Below, one piece after another: positions 42,182 through 51,512 of a DNA stretch of 64,000 nt. Location: the NCBI GenBank assembly GCA_036704045.1, contig DATNQM010000018.1, forward strand, positions 62,001 to 126,000. Direction: 5' to 3'. The DNA is from Ancylothrix sp036704045. Lineage in GTDB: Bacteria > Cyanobacteriota > Cyanobacteriia > Cyanobacteriales > Oscillatoriaceae. The notes beneath the pieces are model-generated. The model saw only the letters and a list, made by a program, of their open reading frames with translations, was not told where the DNA came from and did not search any database. A program made the translations under genes and the position numbers. Each line of letters opens with the position of its first letter. The first letter of the stretch is position 1.

Positions 42182-43198
42182 ATGACCTTTTCTTTTCGCT
42201 TTAAATCTTTGGTTTTTGCCCTGGCGAGTTTAATGTTAATGGCCGGTTGTAACACCAATTCTGCAAACAACAGCGACACCCAAACCCCCACCAACTCAAC
42301 ATCTAATACATCCACAAATGAGCATGGTGGTAGTCACAGCAACGATAAAAAAATCAACATTAACAGCGCCATTTTATCAGAACTAGACAAACTAGAAGCC
42401 AAACTGGGAATACCGGCCCTGTCAAACAAAATTCAAGGCAGCAGACCCTATGCAAACCCCGAAGAATTAGTCAGTAAAAAAGTCATCACTCAAGAACAAT
42501 TTGACCAAATAAAAGACATGGTGACAGTCGAAGATATCACCCTTACAGGTGAAGCCAAAGACGTTGATTATATGACCAAATTAGGCTTAATGAAAGGTCA
42601 TTTAATCGTCGCCAAAGAACTGTTAGACCAAAAAAAGCCAGACCAAGCAGAACCCCACATTGGCCACCCCGTTGAAGAAATATATGTTGATGTAGAAGAA
42701 CAACTCAAAGAACGCAATGTTAAAGAATTTAAATCTTCTCTAATTAACCTGCAAAACCTAGTCAAAGCAAATGGCAAAAATGAACAAATAAAACCTGAAT
42801 TTGAAGCCTCAATGCAAGCTATTGATAGCGCAATTAAAGGCTTACCAGAAAATCAACGAAATAATCCTAAATTTGTGCTGCAAGTAATTAACGAATTACT
42901 AGATGCTGCTAATTCAGAATATGGTGCTGCTATCGCTAATGGTAAAATTGCTGCGGCCATTGAATATCAAGATTCTCGTGGCTTTGTTATTTATGCTAAC
43001 AGCCTTTATAAAACCATTTCTAAGCAAGTATCAACACAAAATCCTGAACAACATAAAGCTATAGAAAATAGCATGGCAGAATTGATAAAAATTTGGCCGC
43101 AAGCAATGCCACCAGCTGCGCCGGTATCGACACCAGAGCAAGTTAATAAACTGGTAAAAACCATTGAGGAAAATACACAAAAAATAATTAAATCCTAA
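42182..43198 (+). CDS. Lipoprotein with helix-hairpin-helix domain, iron-cluster component
   Basis: A 338-residue exported lipoprotein. The signal peptide ends in the lipobox LMAGC (Cys23), followed by an Asn/Ser/Thr-rich linker. Residues about 56-115 match a ComEA/PsbU-type helix-hairpin-helix (ININSAILSELDKLEAKLGI, then RPYANPEELVSKKVI). The remaining 210 residues are helical, with a His-containing segment (HIGHPVEEIYVDVEEQL) and look distantly like periplasmic iron-binding helical domains of the EfeO/imelysin type. That likeness is weak. It lies between the multicopper oxidase and an FTR1 permease on one strand, 75 bp before the latter. It may pass iron from the oxidase to the permease. 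An AGGAAA ribosome-binding site precedes the ATG. Confidence 0.8.
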   Translation: MTFSFRFKSLVFALASLMLMAGCNTNSANNSDTQTPTNSTSNTSTNEHGGSHSNDKKININSAILSELDKLEAKLGIPALSNKIQGSRPYANPEELVSKKVITQEQFDQIKDMVTVEDITLTGEAKDVDYMTKLGLMKGHLIVAKELLDQKKPDQAEPHIGHPVEEIYVDVEEQLKERNVKEFKSSLINLQNLVKANGKNEQIKPEFEASMQAIDSAIKGLPENQRNNPKFVLQVINELLDAANSEYGAAIANGKIAAAIEYQDSRGFVIYANSLYKTISKQVSTQNPEQHKAIENSMAELIKIWPQAMPPAAPVSTPEQVNKLVKTIEENTQKIIKS

Positions 43199-43273
43199 AA
43201 TTTAGTGTGGGCATTGCCCACCTATTTTTTTAGTTGGCATGACCTAAATTTAAAACAACTCATCAGTAAAATT

Positions 43274-44221
43274 ATGGATTTTTCTTCTGCTTTACCGACT
43301 TTTGTAATCACTTTGCGCGAAGGTGTAGAAGCCGCCTTAGTTGTAGGAATTGTCCTTGCTTGTTTAAAAAAAGCAAAGCAAAGTCATCTCGCACCTTGGG
43401 TTTATGCCGGCGTAATTGTTGGGCTAATTGCTAGTGGTTTTATTGGTGTATTATTTGGAACGCTATTACAAGCTTTAAGCAAATCTAATAATCCTTTTGC
43501 ACCAGTCATTGAATTTTTATTAGAAGCAGGTTTTAGTATTTTAGCAATTGTGATGCTTAGCTGGATGCTAATTTGGATGACTCAGCAAGCCCGATTTATG
43601 AAAATGCAAGTTGAAGAGGCTGTAAATAATACCTTAAACGACAATACAAACCGGGCCGGTTGGGGTATTTTTAGCTTGATTCTTATCGCAGTAGTCCGCG
43701 AAGGATTTGAAACAGTTTTGTTTATTATTGCTAAATTTCAACAAGGTTTAATTCCGGCCTTGGGGTCTCTTTTTGGTTTAGGATTAGCCGCAAGTATTGG
43801 TGTTTTGTTGTTTAAATGGGGCATTAAAATTAACATTCGCCAATTTTTTCAATATATGGGAATTTTATTGTTATTAATTGTTGCCGGTTTGGTGGTTTCA
43901 GCCTTGGGGCTTTTCGATACAGCTATTAACACTTTGGCACAGATGGATCGTCAATCCCAATCACTTTGTTTTTACTACGAACATTTCGCAAAAATTCACT
44001 CTTGTATCCTTGGCCCTATTTTGTGGAATACGAGCAAAATTTTACCAGAAGATAAGTTTCCTGGTTTGTTATTAAATGCCCTTTTTGGCTATACCGATAA
44101 ACTTTATGTAGTGCAAGCAGTGGGTTATTTACTGTTTTTATTTACCATTGGTGCAATTTATTTTCAAAGCCTTAGTGGGCGCGTTTTCTTTCCAATCAAA
44201 AATGTTCGACCGGCCAAATAA
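43274..44221 (+). CDS. FTR1-family iron permease, copy 1
   Basis: A 315-residue inner-membrane permease with about seven membrane segments. It has both REGxE iron-translocation motifs: LREGVEAALVVG near residue 15 and VVREGFETVLF near 143. These are the hallmark of Ftr1/EfeU proteins, which import iron coupled to ferroxidation. The frame is open from 43205, but alignment with copy 2 (MDFSAALPTF) places the start at ATG 43274 (MDFSSALPTF). It is about 60 percent similar to the second copy by eye. It is co-directional with the oxidase and lipoprotein and probably in their operon. Confidence 0.92.
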   Translation: MDFSSALPTFVITLREGVEAALVVGIVLACLKKAKQSHLAPWVYAGVIVGLIASGFIGVLFGTLLQALSKSNNPFAPVIEFLLEAGFSILAIVMLSWMLIWMTQQARFMKMQVEEAVNNTLNDNTNRAGWGIFSLILIAVVREGFETVLFIIAKFQQGLIPALGSLFGLGLAASIGVLLFKWGIKINIRQFFQYMGILLLLIVAGLVVSALGLFDTAINTLAQMDRQSQSLCFYYEHFAKIHSCILGPILWNTSKILPEDKFPGLLLNALFGYTDKLYVVQAVGYLLFLFTIGAIYFQSLSGRVFFPIKNVRPAK

Positions 44222-44298
44222 TAAGCTCTTTTTGCTACACCGGCACCAAAGCAAGCATAATAGAATTAGAACTAACCACAACCCAGCTTTGAGACAGA

Positions 44299-44733
44299 AT
44301 GAAAGACCTAGACCTACAAAAAACAATTGGCCTACTAAACAGCATCATGGAATTTGAACTAGCTGGTGTCGTCCGCTACACTCATTATTCTTTGATGGTA
44401 ACTGGCCCCAACCGTATCCCCATTGTCAATTTTTTTAAAATGCAAGCCACAGAATCTCTTTTACACGCGCAGCAAGTAGGAGAAATTCTCACCGGCTTAG
44501 AAGGTCATCCTAGCCAGAAAATTTCACCCATTGAAGAAACTTACAAACACTCCGTTCGTGACATTCTTGAAGAAAGTCTTAACCACGAAAAAAAAGCCCT
44601 AGAACTTTACAAAGACTTGTTAGATGTTGTACAAGATGCGAGCGTTTATTTAGAAGAATTTGCCCGCACTCAAATTGGTCAAGAAGAACTACACAACATT
44701 GAAATAAGAAAAATGTTGCGCGACTTCAGTTAA
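44299..44733 (+). CDS. Ferritin-like/bacterioferritin-type protein
   Basis: A 144-residue four-helix-bundle protein of the ferritin-like superfamily. It shows the di-iron pattern: a Glu in MEFELAGVVRYTHY, ExxH in ATESLLHAQQ, a Glu in ESLNHEKKAL and ExxH in GQEELHNIE. It is somewhat shorter than classic bacterioferritin (about 155-160), and I see no clear haem-ligand Met, so a ferroxidase or storage role is likely but the exact class is open. It lies between two FTR1 permease genes, which ties it to handling of imported iron. Confidence 0.88.
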   Translation: MKDLDLQKTIGLLNSIMEFELAGVVRYTHYSLMVTGPNRIPIVNFFKMQATESLLHAQQVGEILTGLEGHPSQKISPIEETYKHSVRDILEESLNHEKKALELYKDLLDVVQDASVYLEEFARTQIGQEELHNIEIRKMLRDFS

Positions 44734-44743
44734 ACTATAAATT

Positions 44744-44771
44744 GAGGATTGGGGTAAATATCCCAATCCTC
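44744..44771. terminator. Hairpin after the ferritin-like gene
   Basis: GAGGATTGGG (44744-44753) pairs exactly with CCCAATCCTC (44762-44771). It is 11 bp after the stop and lacks a T tract, so it may end or stabilise the upstream transcript. Confidence 0.6.
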
Positions 44772-44918
44772 CGTCAAAAATACAACTACTTTCAAACTTA
44801 TTTCAAATAAAAATGCTACCAAAATCATAAAAAAACCTATTTTTAAACAAATTTTAAAATCCGTAAAAAAACTTCCATTAATCATTAGTTATTTATTATC
44901 CTCTAACCCTTAATTAAT

Positions 44919-45851
44919 ATGGATTTTAGTGCTGCTTTACCCACATTTACAATTGCTTTAAGAGAAGGAGTAGAAGCCGCTCTTGTAGTCGGAATAGTCC
45001 TAGCTTGCCTCAAAAAAGCCGGTGCCACCCACCTCAATAATTGGGTTTACACCGGCATTTTTAGCGGCATTATTGCTAGTCTTATTGTTGGCTTAATTTT
45101 TAGCTGGGGAATGGAAATACTCACCCATTCAAATACATTTTATGCCCCCCTCATTAAACCATTACTTGCCACAATTTTAAGTGTAGTAGCAATCGGAATG
45201 CTAAGCTGGATGTTGGTTTGGATGACCAAACAAGCCAAAACCCTTAAAACAGAAATTGAAGGCGCAGTCAACGCCGTACTTTCCAACTCAAAAACCTCCG
45301 CAGGCTGGGGAGTTTTTAGCTTAATTTTTATTGCAGTTTTAAGAGAAGGATTTGAAACTGTTTTATTTATTTTTGCCCGTTTTCAAGAAGGTTTTATCCC
45401 CGCTTTAGGAGCCTTGGCCGGGCTTTTTGTTGCTGCTATTATTGGCGCATTATTGTTTAAATGGGGAGTTAAAATTAACTTGAAATTGTTTTTTCAATTC
45501 ATGGGAATATTTTTATTATTAATAGTATCGGGTTTAGTAGTTTCAGCCCTCAAAAACTTAGATTTAGCAGCCTCAATTTTCGCCCAACTTAACTCTAATA
45601 GTAGATTTTGTTTTTCTCAAGATTCATGTATTTTAGGTCAAAAAATTTGGGATGCAACCAGCTTTTTACCAGACAATGAATTTCCGGGTGTTGTGTTAAA
45701 ATCCCTATTTGGTTATCGCTCAAAACTTTATCTTATTCAACTATTAGCTTATCTCAGTTTTTTAGGAATTGCAGGAACCAGTTATTTTAAAAGCCTTAAC
45801 AATCCATCTTTAACCCCACAAACACCGCTCTCTAAGCAAACCTTATCCTAA
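44919..45851 (+). CDS. FTR1-family iron permease, copy 2
   Basis: A 310-residue permease, paralogous to the one at 43274. It has REGVEAALVVG near residue 15 and a second motif LREGFETVLFIF, about seven membrane segments and a Cys-containing loop near the C-terminus (FCFSQDSCILGQKIW) that copy 1 shares in part (HSCILGPILW). Two conserved Cys there could form a disulfide outside the membrane. A hairpin and 185 bp separate it from the ferritin-like gene, so it may have its own promoter. Having two FTR1 genes in one cluster suggests a heteromer or differently regulated isoforms. Confidence 0.92.
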   Translation: MDFSAALPTFTIALREGVEAALVVGIVLACLKKAGATHLNNWVYTGIFSGIIASLIVGLIFSWGMEILTHSNTFYAPLIKPLLATILSVVAIGMLSWMLVWMTKQAKTLKTEIEGAVNAVLSNSKTSAGWGVFSLIFIAVLREGFETVLFIFARFQEGFIPALGALAGLFVAAIIGALLFKWGVKINLKLFFQFMGIFLLLIVSGLVVSALKNLDLAASIFAQLNSNSRFCFSQDSCILGQKIWDATSFLPDNEFPGVVLKSLFGYRSKLYLIQLLAYLSFLGIAGTSYFKSLNNPSLTPQTPLSKQTLS

Positions 45852-45905
45852 ACTTTTGTAGAAATAGGACTGCCCTACCTACCCCCCTAAATATATGCCT
45901 AAACC

Positions 45906-48900
45906 CTATAATAACTTCAGATCACCAATCAAATCCATAATTTTTTCAAACTGAAAATCATTTGCTAAAGAAGTTAAAACATTTGCCAAATGTAACTTCT
46001 CAGATGGAAGTTGCTTAATGAGATAAAAAATTGCATCATCACTGCATTGGCAAGCATGGAGATGTAAACTTTTTACCCAATCTTTCGGCATTTCCAACAA
46101 CTGAGATTGTAACTCAGCATCACTGAAAGAATTTTGAATAAAAACATCTTGTTTCGGGGGAGTTGGATCAGCAAAGACATAATCAACTTGCAAATATTGA
46201 CTAATTTTTTCTAACACAATATCTTGACGAAAAGGCTTACAAATAAAATCATCACAACCCGCACTCAAAACCACTTGACGATCTTCTTCAAAAGCACTAG
46301 CAGTTAAGGCAATAATCACCGTTGTTTTTGCTTCTAAATAAGCTTTAATTTTTTTAGTTGCCTCATAACCATCCATAATAGGCATCCTCATATCCATAAA
46401 AATCAAATGGGGCTGCCAACTCAACCAAGTATTTACTCCTTCTTCGCCATTTTCAGCCTCTTTTACAGAGAAACCAACCGACGTTAAAAGTTTACTTAAA
46501 ACAAGCCTACTTTCAGGCTGATCGTCCACAACTAAAATTTTATATTCTGGTTGATTGGGAACTAAACTCAAGACATGACGCATCGGTTGTTTAATTTCAA
46601 TATCCTTTGTTTGGGCCGGTTCAAACGGAATATCAAAACAAAATAAACTTCCCTCTCCAAGCTTACTATCCACTCGAATTGCACCACCCATTAATTGCAC
46701 AAATTTTTGACTAATAGGTAAACCTAAACCTGTTCCTCCCTGAGATTTTCGGCCTATTTCTGTTTGTCCAAACGCCTCAAAAAGTAAATTCATTTCTTCT
46801 GGGGCAATACCAGGGCCACTATCTTCAATTTCAAAAATTAGCGAATTAAAAGCTGTTTTTAAACGCAAAATAACTCGACCTTGTTGCGTAAACTTTAAAG
46901 CATTTCCCACAATATTTAACAAAACTTGTCTCAGTTTACCTCCATCTGTTCGTACATATCTAGGAACATCCGCCCCTATTTCAAACATTAACTGTAATCC
47001 CTTAGATTGGGCTTTTAAATCCAACATCTTTTTTAAAGTATCTAAAAGATTAATTAAATCCAAATCTTCCAAGTTCAAAGAAAGTAGACCGGCTTCAATT
47101 TTAGACATTTCCAAAATATCATTAATTAACTCCAGCAAGTGTTCACCGGCCCGATTAATAATTCCTAAATTTTCCTGTTGTTGGTGATTAAGAGACAAAT
47201 CACGACTCATCACTTGTGTGAAACCCAAAATCGCATTCAGAGGCGTTCTTAACTCATGGCTCATATTAGCTAAAAACTCACTTTTTGCCTGATTAGCAGC
47301 ATCCGCAGCGCAAACAGCTTGCTGTAATGCCGCTTTTTGACTTTGGGTTTGCGCCAACAATTCCGCTTGTTGCAAAGCAACACCTAACTGAGCCCCTATT
47401 TGGACAGCAATATTAATTTCAGTTTCGCTCCAATTTCTAGTATCAGAATTTTGATAACTTGCCAGCAAACCCCACAATTTATCCCCGCAAAAAATTGGAA
47501 CCGTAATATAAGCTTTCGCTTGCAATTGTTCCAAAATCTGAATATAACAAGATTGAAAATTAGCCTTATAAATATCACTAATCATTAAATAAGTAGAAGG
47601 AATATAACCACCTCCTTGAGTTTCTTTTAGATAACTATCAGTAATAAAATATCCCGAATTTTCAATAAAATTTACCGCACAATCTTCCCCAGAAATTGAT
47701 GTTTCTTTAAAAACTAAATCCTTTGTTTCTTTATTCAGCAGAGAAACCCACTCTTTCCCTACCGACTCAGCCACAATTGCCCCACTCCAATCTTCATTAA
47801 ATCGATAAACAAGCACCCGGTCACAATTCAAAACTCTCCGCAACTCATTAGAAGTTGCACTAAAAATAATTTCAATATCTAGTGTTTGACGCATTCGTTG
47901 AATAACTAAAGTTAATGCCCTTTCTCTCTCCGCACTTTCGCGCAATATTCGTTCTGCTTGTTTGCGTTCAGTTATATCTTGATGAGTACCCGCCATCCGC
48001 AAAGCAGTACCCTCTGTATCGCGCTCAAAAACCTTACCCCTATTTAAAATCCACTTCCACGAACCAAACTTTGTTTGCATCCGATATTCCGCTTCATAAG
48101 TAAAAGTTTCTCCCGCAAAATAAGCATCTAAAATATTTTGTACTTTTGGTAAATCTTCTACATGAATTAACTTCCACAAACCATCTATATGATCTTCCAC
48201 TTCTTCCGGTTCATAGCCCAGCATTTTTTTCCACTGAACATCAAAATAAGTTTTGCCAGTTTGAATATTCCAATCCCACAATCCCAAAGCACTACCTTCT
48301 AAAGCAAGCTGTAAGCGTTGTTGACTTTCTTTAAGTGCTGCTTCTGCTTGTTTGCGATGAATCAACCACCCCAGTTGCGCCGCCACCGCATTTACCAACT
48401 CCAATAAACGCGCATCTGGTAAACTTTTTGCAGCCTTGAAAAACACCAAAACAGCTACTATTTTTTCATTGGCAATAATCGGCACACCAAAACCAGTTTT
48501 TAAAACAATATTTCCAGAAATTTTGTTTTGCAAAAAAACTGAAATTTCGCTTTCAGCAATATCTGTTATCCATTCACTATGTTGTGATAACCAAATCCGA
48601 CTTGCGAGCCCTTCATTCGCCGCCAATGTCACCACTTCACTGTGATGAAAAAAAGCATCAAAATTATTTGTATCTCCATACCATCCCGAACTATATTCTA
48701 ACCCTCTACCATCCGCCGCCGGCACCCAAGCCTCCCCCACATCCCAACCAATTGCCCCCCCTATTAAGCGTAAAATAACCGCCAAAGCATCCTTCACACT
48801 ACCGGCTCTTCCAATCGCTTGAGTTGTTGTTAATAATAAACGCATTTCTCGATCTACTCGTTTGCGTTCTGTAATATCCCTTAAAGAAGCTAAATACGCA

Positions 48901-50237
48901 TTAACGCCTTCCCAACCAATCTCTACCACCCGCATTTCAGCCGCAATCAACCCCCTAACTGGATGGTGTATTTCTACTTCAATTGCTTCGTTAACCAAAA
49001 TCGGCAAACCCAAATTTTTACCCAATAATTCCGTAGAACTTTTGCCAAATAAAACTTCCCCAGCCGCATTCACAAATCTTACAACTCCAGCCGCATCAAC
49101 AACAATCAAACTATCTGCATTTGTAGCAATAATTGTACTAAGACGTTGTTGACTTTCCAGCAATTCTGCCGCCAGTTGTTGACGTTCTTTAATTTCTTCC
49201 TGTAGCTGCAAATTTTGTCGATCTAAGGCATGGCGTGCTTCTTTTTCTTGTTGCAACAAATTTGCCTGAGCAATCGCAATTCCTAACTGCTGAGCAATAG
49301 CTTCTACCAGTTCTATTTCTTCATCTGTCCATTTTCTAAAATGATCGCACTGTTGTAAGCTGATAATTCCATTTGGTTGATCTTGATACGAAGTGCGAAC
49401 CGACAACATCGATTTAATTTTATATTTCCGAATTAATGCCTGATACTTAGCTAAAAGCAAATCTTTTCTAACATTTTCTGTAGCTCTAGGTTTATCAATT
49501 AATAACAATTTATTTGCATACGCATTGCCGCTAGGAGAAATCTTTAAATTTTTCAAAGATTCATAATTCATCGTTAAATACTCACTAGCTACTCCCAATT
49601 CATAGAAAGGTTTGGCAGTATAAGTATAAATTACACAACGACTGACACCTAACGCTTGCCCAATTTGTTTAGCAGCAGTTTCAAATATTTTTTGTGGTTC
49701 AATTTCCGAGCGAATTTTATCAGTCATATATCTAATAAATTCGCTGCAATAAAATTGCCTTTGTAACAAGGTTTCTAATTGCTCCCTCTTTTCAATTTCT
49801 TCCAGAAGTTGTGTATTTTGTTCTAAAAGCTTTTTAGAAAGACGACCTATGCTTAATTGGTTCTCTATTCGAGCTAAAACTTCCGTACTTTGATAGGGTT
49901 TAGTAATGTAATCATTGGCCCCACTATTAAACGCTTTAACTTTATCAATAGCATCATTTTTTGCACTCAGAAAAATTACAGGTATATGACGAGTTTCTTC
50001 GGATGCTTTCAAAAATTCGCAAACTTCGTAACCGTTCATATCAGGCATTAATACATCAAGCAAAATCAAGTCTGGGCAATCCAAACGAACAGACTCTAAA
50101 GCCTTTTTACCATTAGATGCTACTTCCACTTTATAGCCGTGCATCAATAAAATTTCAGTTAAAACATACAAATTTAAGGGAGTGTCATCAACGGCTAAAA
50201 TATTACCTTTATTTACACTATCTTTCTGCGGCTTCAT
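45906..50237 (-). CDS. Hybrid sensor kinase REC-GAF-PAS-GAF-PAS-GAF-HisKA-HATPase-REC
   Basis: A 1443-residue soluble hybrid kinase. The N-terminal receiver (12-130, Asp61 in LILLDVLMP) is followed by GAF (about 165-325), PAS (355-460), GAF (465-630), PAS (640-765) and GAF (775-940) domains. The kinase core has the H box SEFLANMSHELRTPLN (His near 994) and an HATPase with NIVGNALKFT, DSGPGI and GTGLGLP. A second receiver spans about 1230-1345 (ILVVDDQ, LIFMDMRMP, Lys in ICKPF). The last 95 residues are helical (LPSEKLHLANVLTSLANDF). No membrane segment is present. The bilin-binding Cys of phytochrome-type GAF domains is not obvious. It is divergent from the MOSC gene, and no partner regulator is adjacent. 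Confidence 0.93.
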   Translation of the reverse strand: MKPQKDSVNKGNILAVDDTPLNLYVLTEILLMHGYKVEVASNGKKALESVRLDCPDLILLDVLMPDMNGYEVCEFLKASEETRHIPVIFLSAKNDAIDKVKAFNSGANDYITKPYQSTEVLARIENQLSIGRLSKKLLEQNTQLLEEIEKREQLETLLQRQFYCSEFIRYMTDKIRSEIEPQKIFETAAKQIGQALGVSRCVIYTYTAKPFYELGVASEYLTMNYESLKNLKISPSGNAYANKLLLIDKPRATENVRKDLLLAKYQALIRKYKIKSMLSVRTSYQDQPNGIISLQQCDHFRKWTDEEIELVEAIAQQLGIAIAQANLLQQEKEARHALDRQNLQLQEEIKERQQLAAELLESQQRLSTIIATNADSLIVVDAAGVVRFVNAAGEVLFGKSSTELLGKNLGLPILVNEAIEVEIHHPVRGLIAAEMRVVEIGWEGVNAYLASLRDITERKRVDREMRLLLTTTQAIGRAGSVKDALAVILRLIGGAIGWDVGEAWVPAADGRGLEYSSGWYGDTNNFDAFFHHSEVVTLAANEGLASRIWLSQHSEWITDIAESEISVFLQNKISGNIVLKTGFGVPIIANEKIVAVLVFFKAAKSLPDARLLELVNAVAAQLGWLIHRKQAEAALKESQQRLQLALEGSALGLWDWNIQTGKTYFDVQWKKMLGYEPEEVEDHIDGLWKLIHVEDLPKVQNILDAYFAGETFTYEAEYRMQTKFGSWKWILNRGKVFERDTEGTALRMAGTHQDITERKQAERILRESAERERALTLVIQRMRQTLDIEIIFSATSNELRRVLNCDRVLVYRFNEDWSGAIVAESVGKEWVSLLNKETKDLVFKETSISGEDCAVNFIENSGYFITDSYLKETQGGGYIPSTYLMISDIYKANFQSCYIQILEQLQAKAYITVPIFCGDKLWGLLASYQNSDTRNWSETEINIAVQIGAQLGVALQQAELLAQTQSQKAALQQAVCAADAANQAKSEFLANMSHELRTPLNAILGFTQVMSRDLSLNHQQQENLGIINRAGEHLLELINDILEMSKIEAGLLSLNLEDLDLINLLDTLKKMLDLKAQSKGLQLMFEIGADVPRYVRTDGGKLRQVLLNIVGNALKFTQQGRVILRLKTAFNSLIFEIEDSGPGIAPEEMNLLFEAFGQTEIGRKSQGGTGLGLPISQKFVQLMGGAIRVDSKLGEGSLFCFDIPFEPAQTKDIEIKQPMRHVLSLVPNQPEYKILVVDDQPESRLVLSKLLTSVGFSVKEAENGEEGVNTWLSWQPHLIFMDMRMPIMDGYEATKKIKAYLEAKTTVIIALTASAFEEDRQVVLSAGCDDFICKPFRQDIVLEKISQYLQVDYVFADPTPPKQDVFIQNSFSDAELQSQLLEMPKDWVKSLHLHACQCSDDAIFYLIKQLPSEKLHLANVLTSLANDFQFEKIMDLIGDLKLL

Positions 50238-50632
50238 AGGTTAGATTTTTTTGCTACTTAGTTGACCTTTAATGGGTTCAGAAATTTACAACTTTGCTAT
50301 TCAACAAAATTGATATCTCATTACAATCATTTTACTTGCCACAAGTCTAGTTTAGTGCCACCCCCTTTCTAATTTTTTCCTAACTTCCTTTTCACAAACA
50401 GCCACCGGATTTACTTTATAATAAGAACATAGCTTTTTTAAATAAAATTATGCAAAATACCTTGTTTATTTTGCCAAAAAATTTTTTAAAAGTCTTGAAA
50501 AAAGCCTAAGATAACTCCTCAAATAAAAGAATTAAAATTGTACCGAAACTTTAGCGTTGCAAAAATTAAATTTTAAGAAAAATGTACTAACTGCTACAAT
50601 TAAAACTTATCTGCAATAAATATTACATAAAA
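50238..50632. other. Intergenic region, 395 bp, no gene seen
   Basis: A/T-rich DNA between the divergent hybrid kinase and MOSC genes. It should hold both promoters. No hairpin, repeat or small gene stands out. Confidence 0.5.
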
Positions 50633-51430
50633 ATGACCATAGCAACCATCCACCAAATTTTTACTCATCCCATTAAAGGTTTGACTCCCCATCCCAGCGA
50701 AAAAGTGTTTTTGAAAGCAGGGCATGGCATCACAGGAGATCGAGCTTTTGCCCTCATACATACAGAAAACGGCATTCAACCCCCATCCACAATACCTTGG
50801 AAACCCAAAGGCAACTTTGCCATGCAAAATGACTGGCCTGGACTGGCAGCTTTAGACTGTTATTATGACAACTTAACCAATACTTTAACCGTAAAACATA
50901 AAGGTGTCTTACTCCTCCAAAGCCGAACCGATACCCAGGAAGAAAGAAACTTAATAAGCGCATTTTTCACCGGCTATTTAGCATCTTTACACCCCACTGA
51001 TACTGCCAGACATCCTCAAAAAAATCCTCTATATTTAGTAGGAAATACCAAAGAAGATACCCGCTATCCCGACCGAGAACCAGTCCACATTTCCCTCATC
51101 GGTCAAGCAACCTTAGACATCATTAGTGAAGCCGCCAATTCTCCCGTCGATGCCCGTAGATTTCGCCCCAATTTTGTAATAAAAGGCATTCCTGCTTGGG
51201 AAGAATTTAACTGGATAGAAAAACAATTTCAACTCGGAGAAGCTAAAATATGTATTACTGCTCGCATTGGCCGGTGTGCCAATATTGATGTCAACCCCGA
51301 AACCGGCGACCGCGATCTTTCTCTTTTTTCCCTATTACCAAAAAAATTTGGTCATGCCCAAACCGGCGTTTTAGCCACCGTCATTAACAGCGGTTCAGTA
51401 GCTATTGGAGACACCCTCACCTTAGCGTAA
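50633..51430 (+). CDS. MOSC domain protein, molybdenum-cofactor-binding type
   Basis: A 265-residue protein with an N-terminal MOSC_N-like beta barrel (IHQIFTHPIKGLTPHPSEKV) and a C-terminal MOSC domain (about 125-262). The latter holds Arg/Asn residues (DARRFRPNFVI) and the conserved Cys in RIGRCANIDVNPETG. MOSC proteins bind the molybdenum cofactor sulfurated at Cys-linked sites, as in YcbX and mARC, which reduce N-hydroxylated compounds. The redox partner domain of YcbX (a 2Fe-2S ferredoxin) is absent here. mobA lies about 2 kb away, but the two are not an operon. A strong bidirectional terminator follows. Confidence 0.88.
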   Translation: MTIATIHQIFTHPIKGLTPHPSEKVFLKAGHGITGDRAFALIHTENGIQPPSTIPWKPKGNFAMQNDWPGLAALDCYYDNLTNTLTVKHKGVLLLQSRTDTQEERNLISAFFTGYLASLHPTDTARHPQKNPLYLVGNTKEDTRYPDREPVHISLIGQATLDIISEAANSPVDARRFRPNFVIKGIPAWEEFNWIEKQFQLGEAKICITARIGRCANIDVNPETGDRDLSLFSLLPKKFGHAQTGVLATVINSGSVAIGDTLTLA

Positions 51431-51446
51431 TATCAAATCAAAAACT

Positions 51447-51479
51447 AAAAACCCAGTATCTTAAAAATACTGGGTTTTT
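51447..51479. terminator. Bidirectional terminator between MOSC and SLH genes
   Basis: AAAAACCCAGTAT (51447-51459) pairs with ATACTGGGTTTTT (51467-51479). It is a 13-bp perfect stem with A and T tracts on its ends, between two convergent genes. Confidence 0.85.
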
Positions 51480-51512
51480 AAAAACTTAAAAATCTATCAA
51501 ATTACTCAGATA

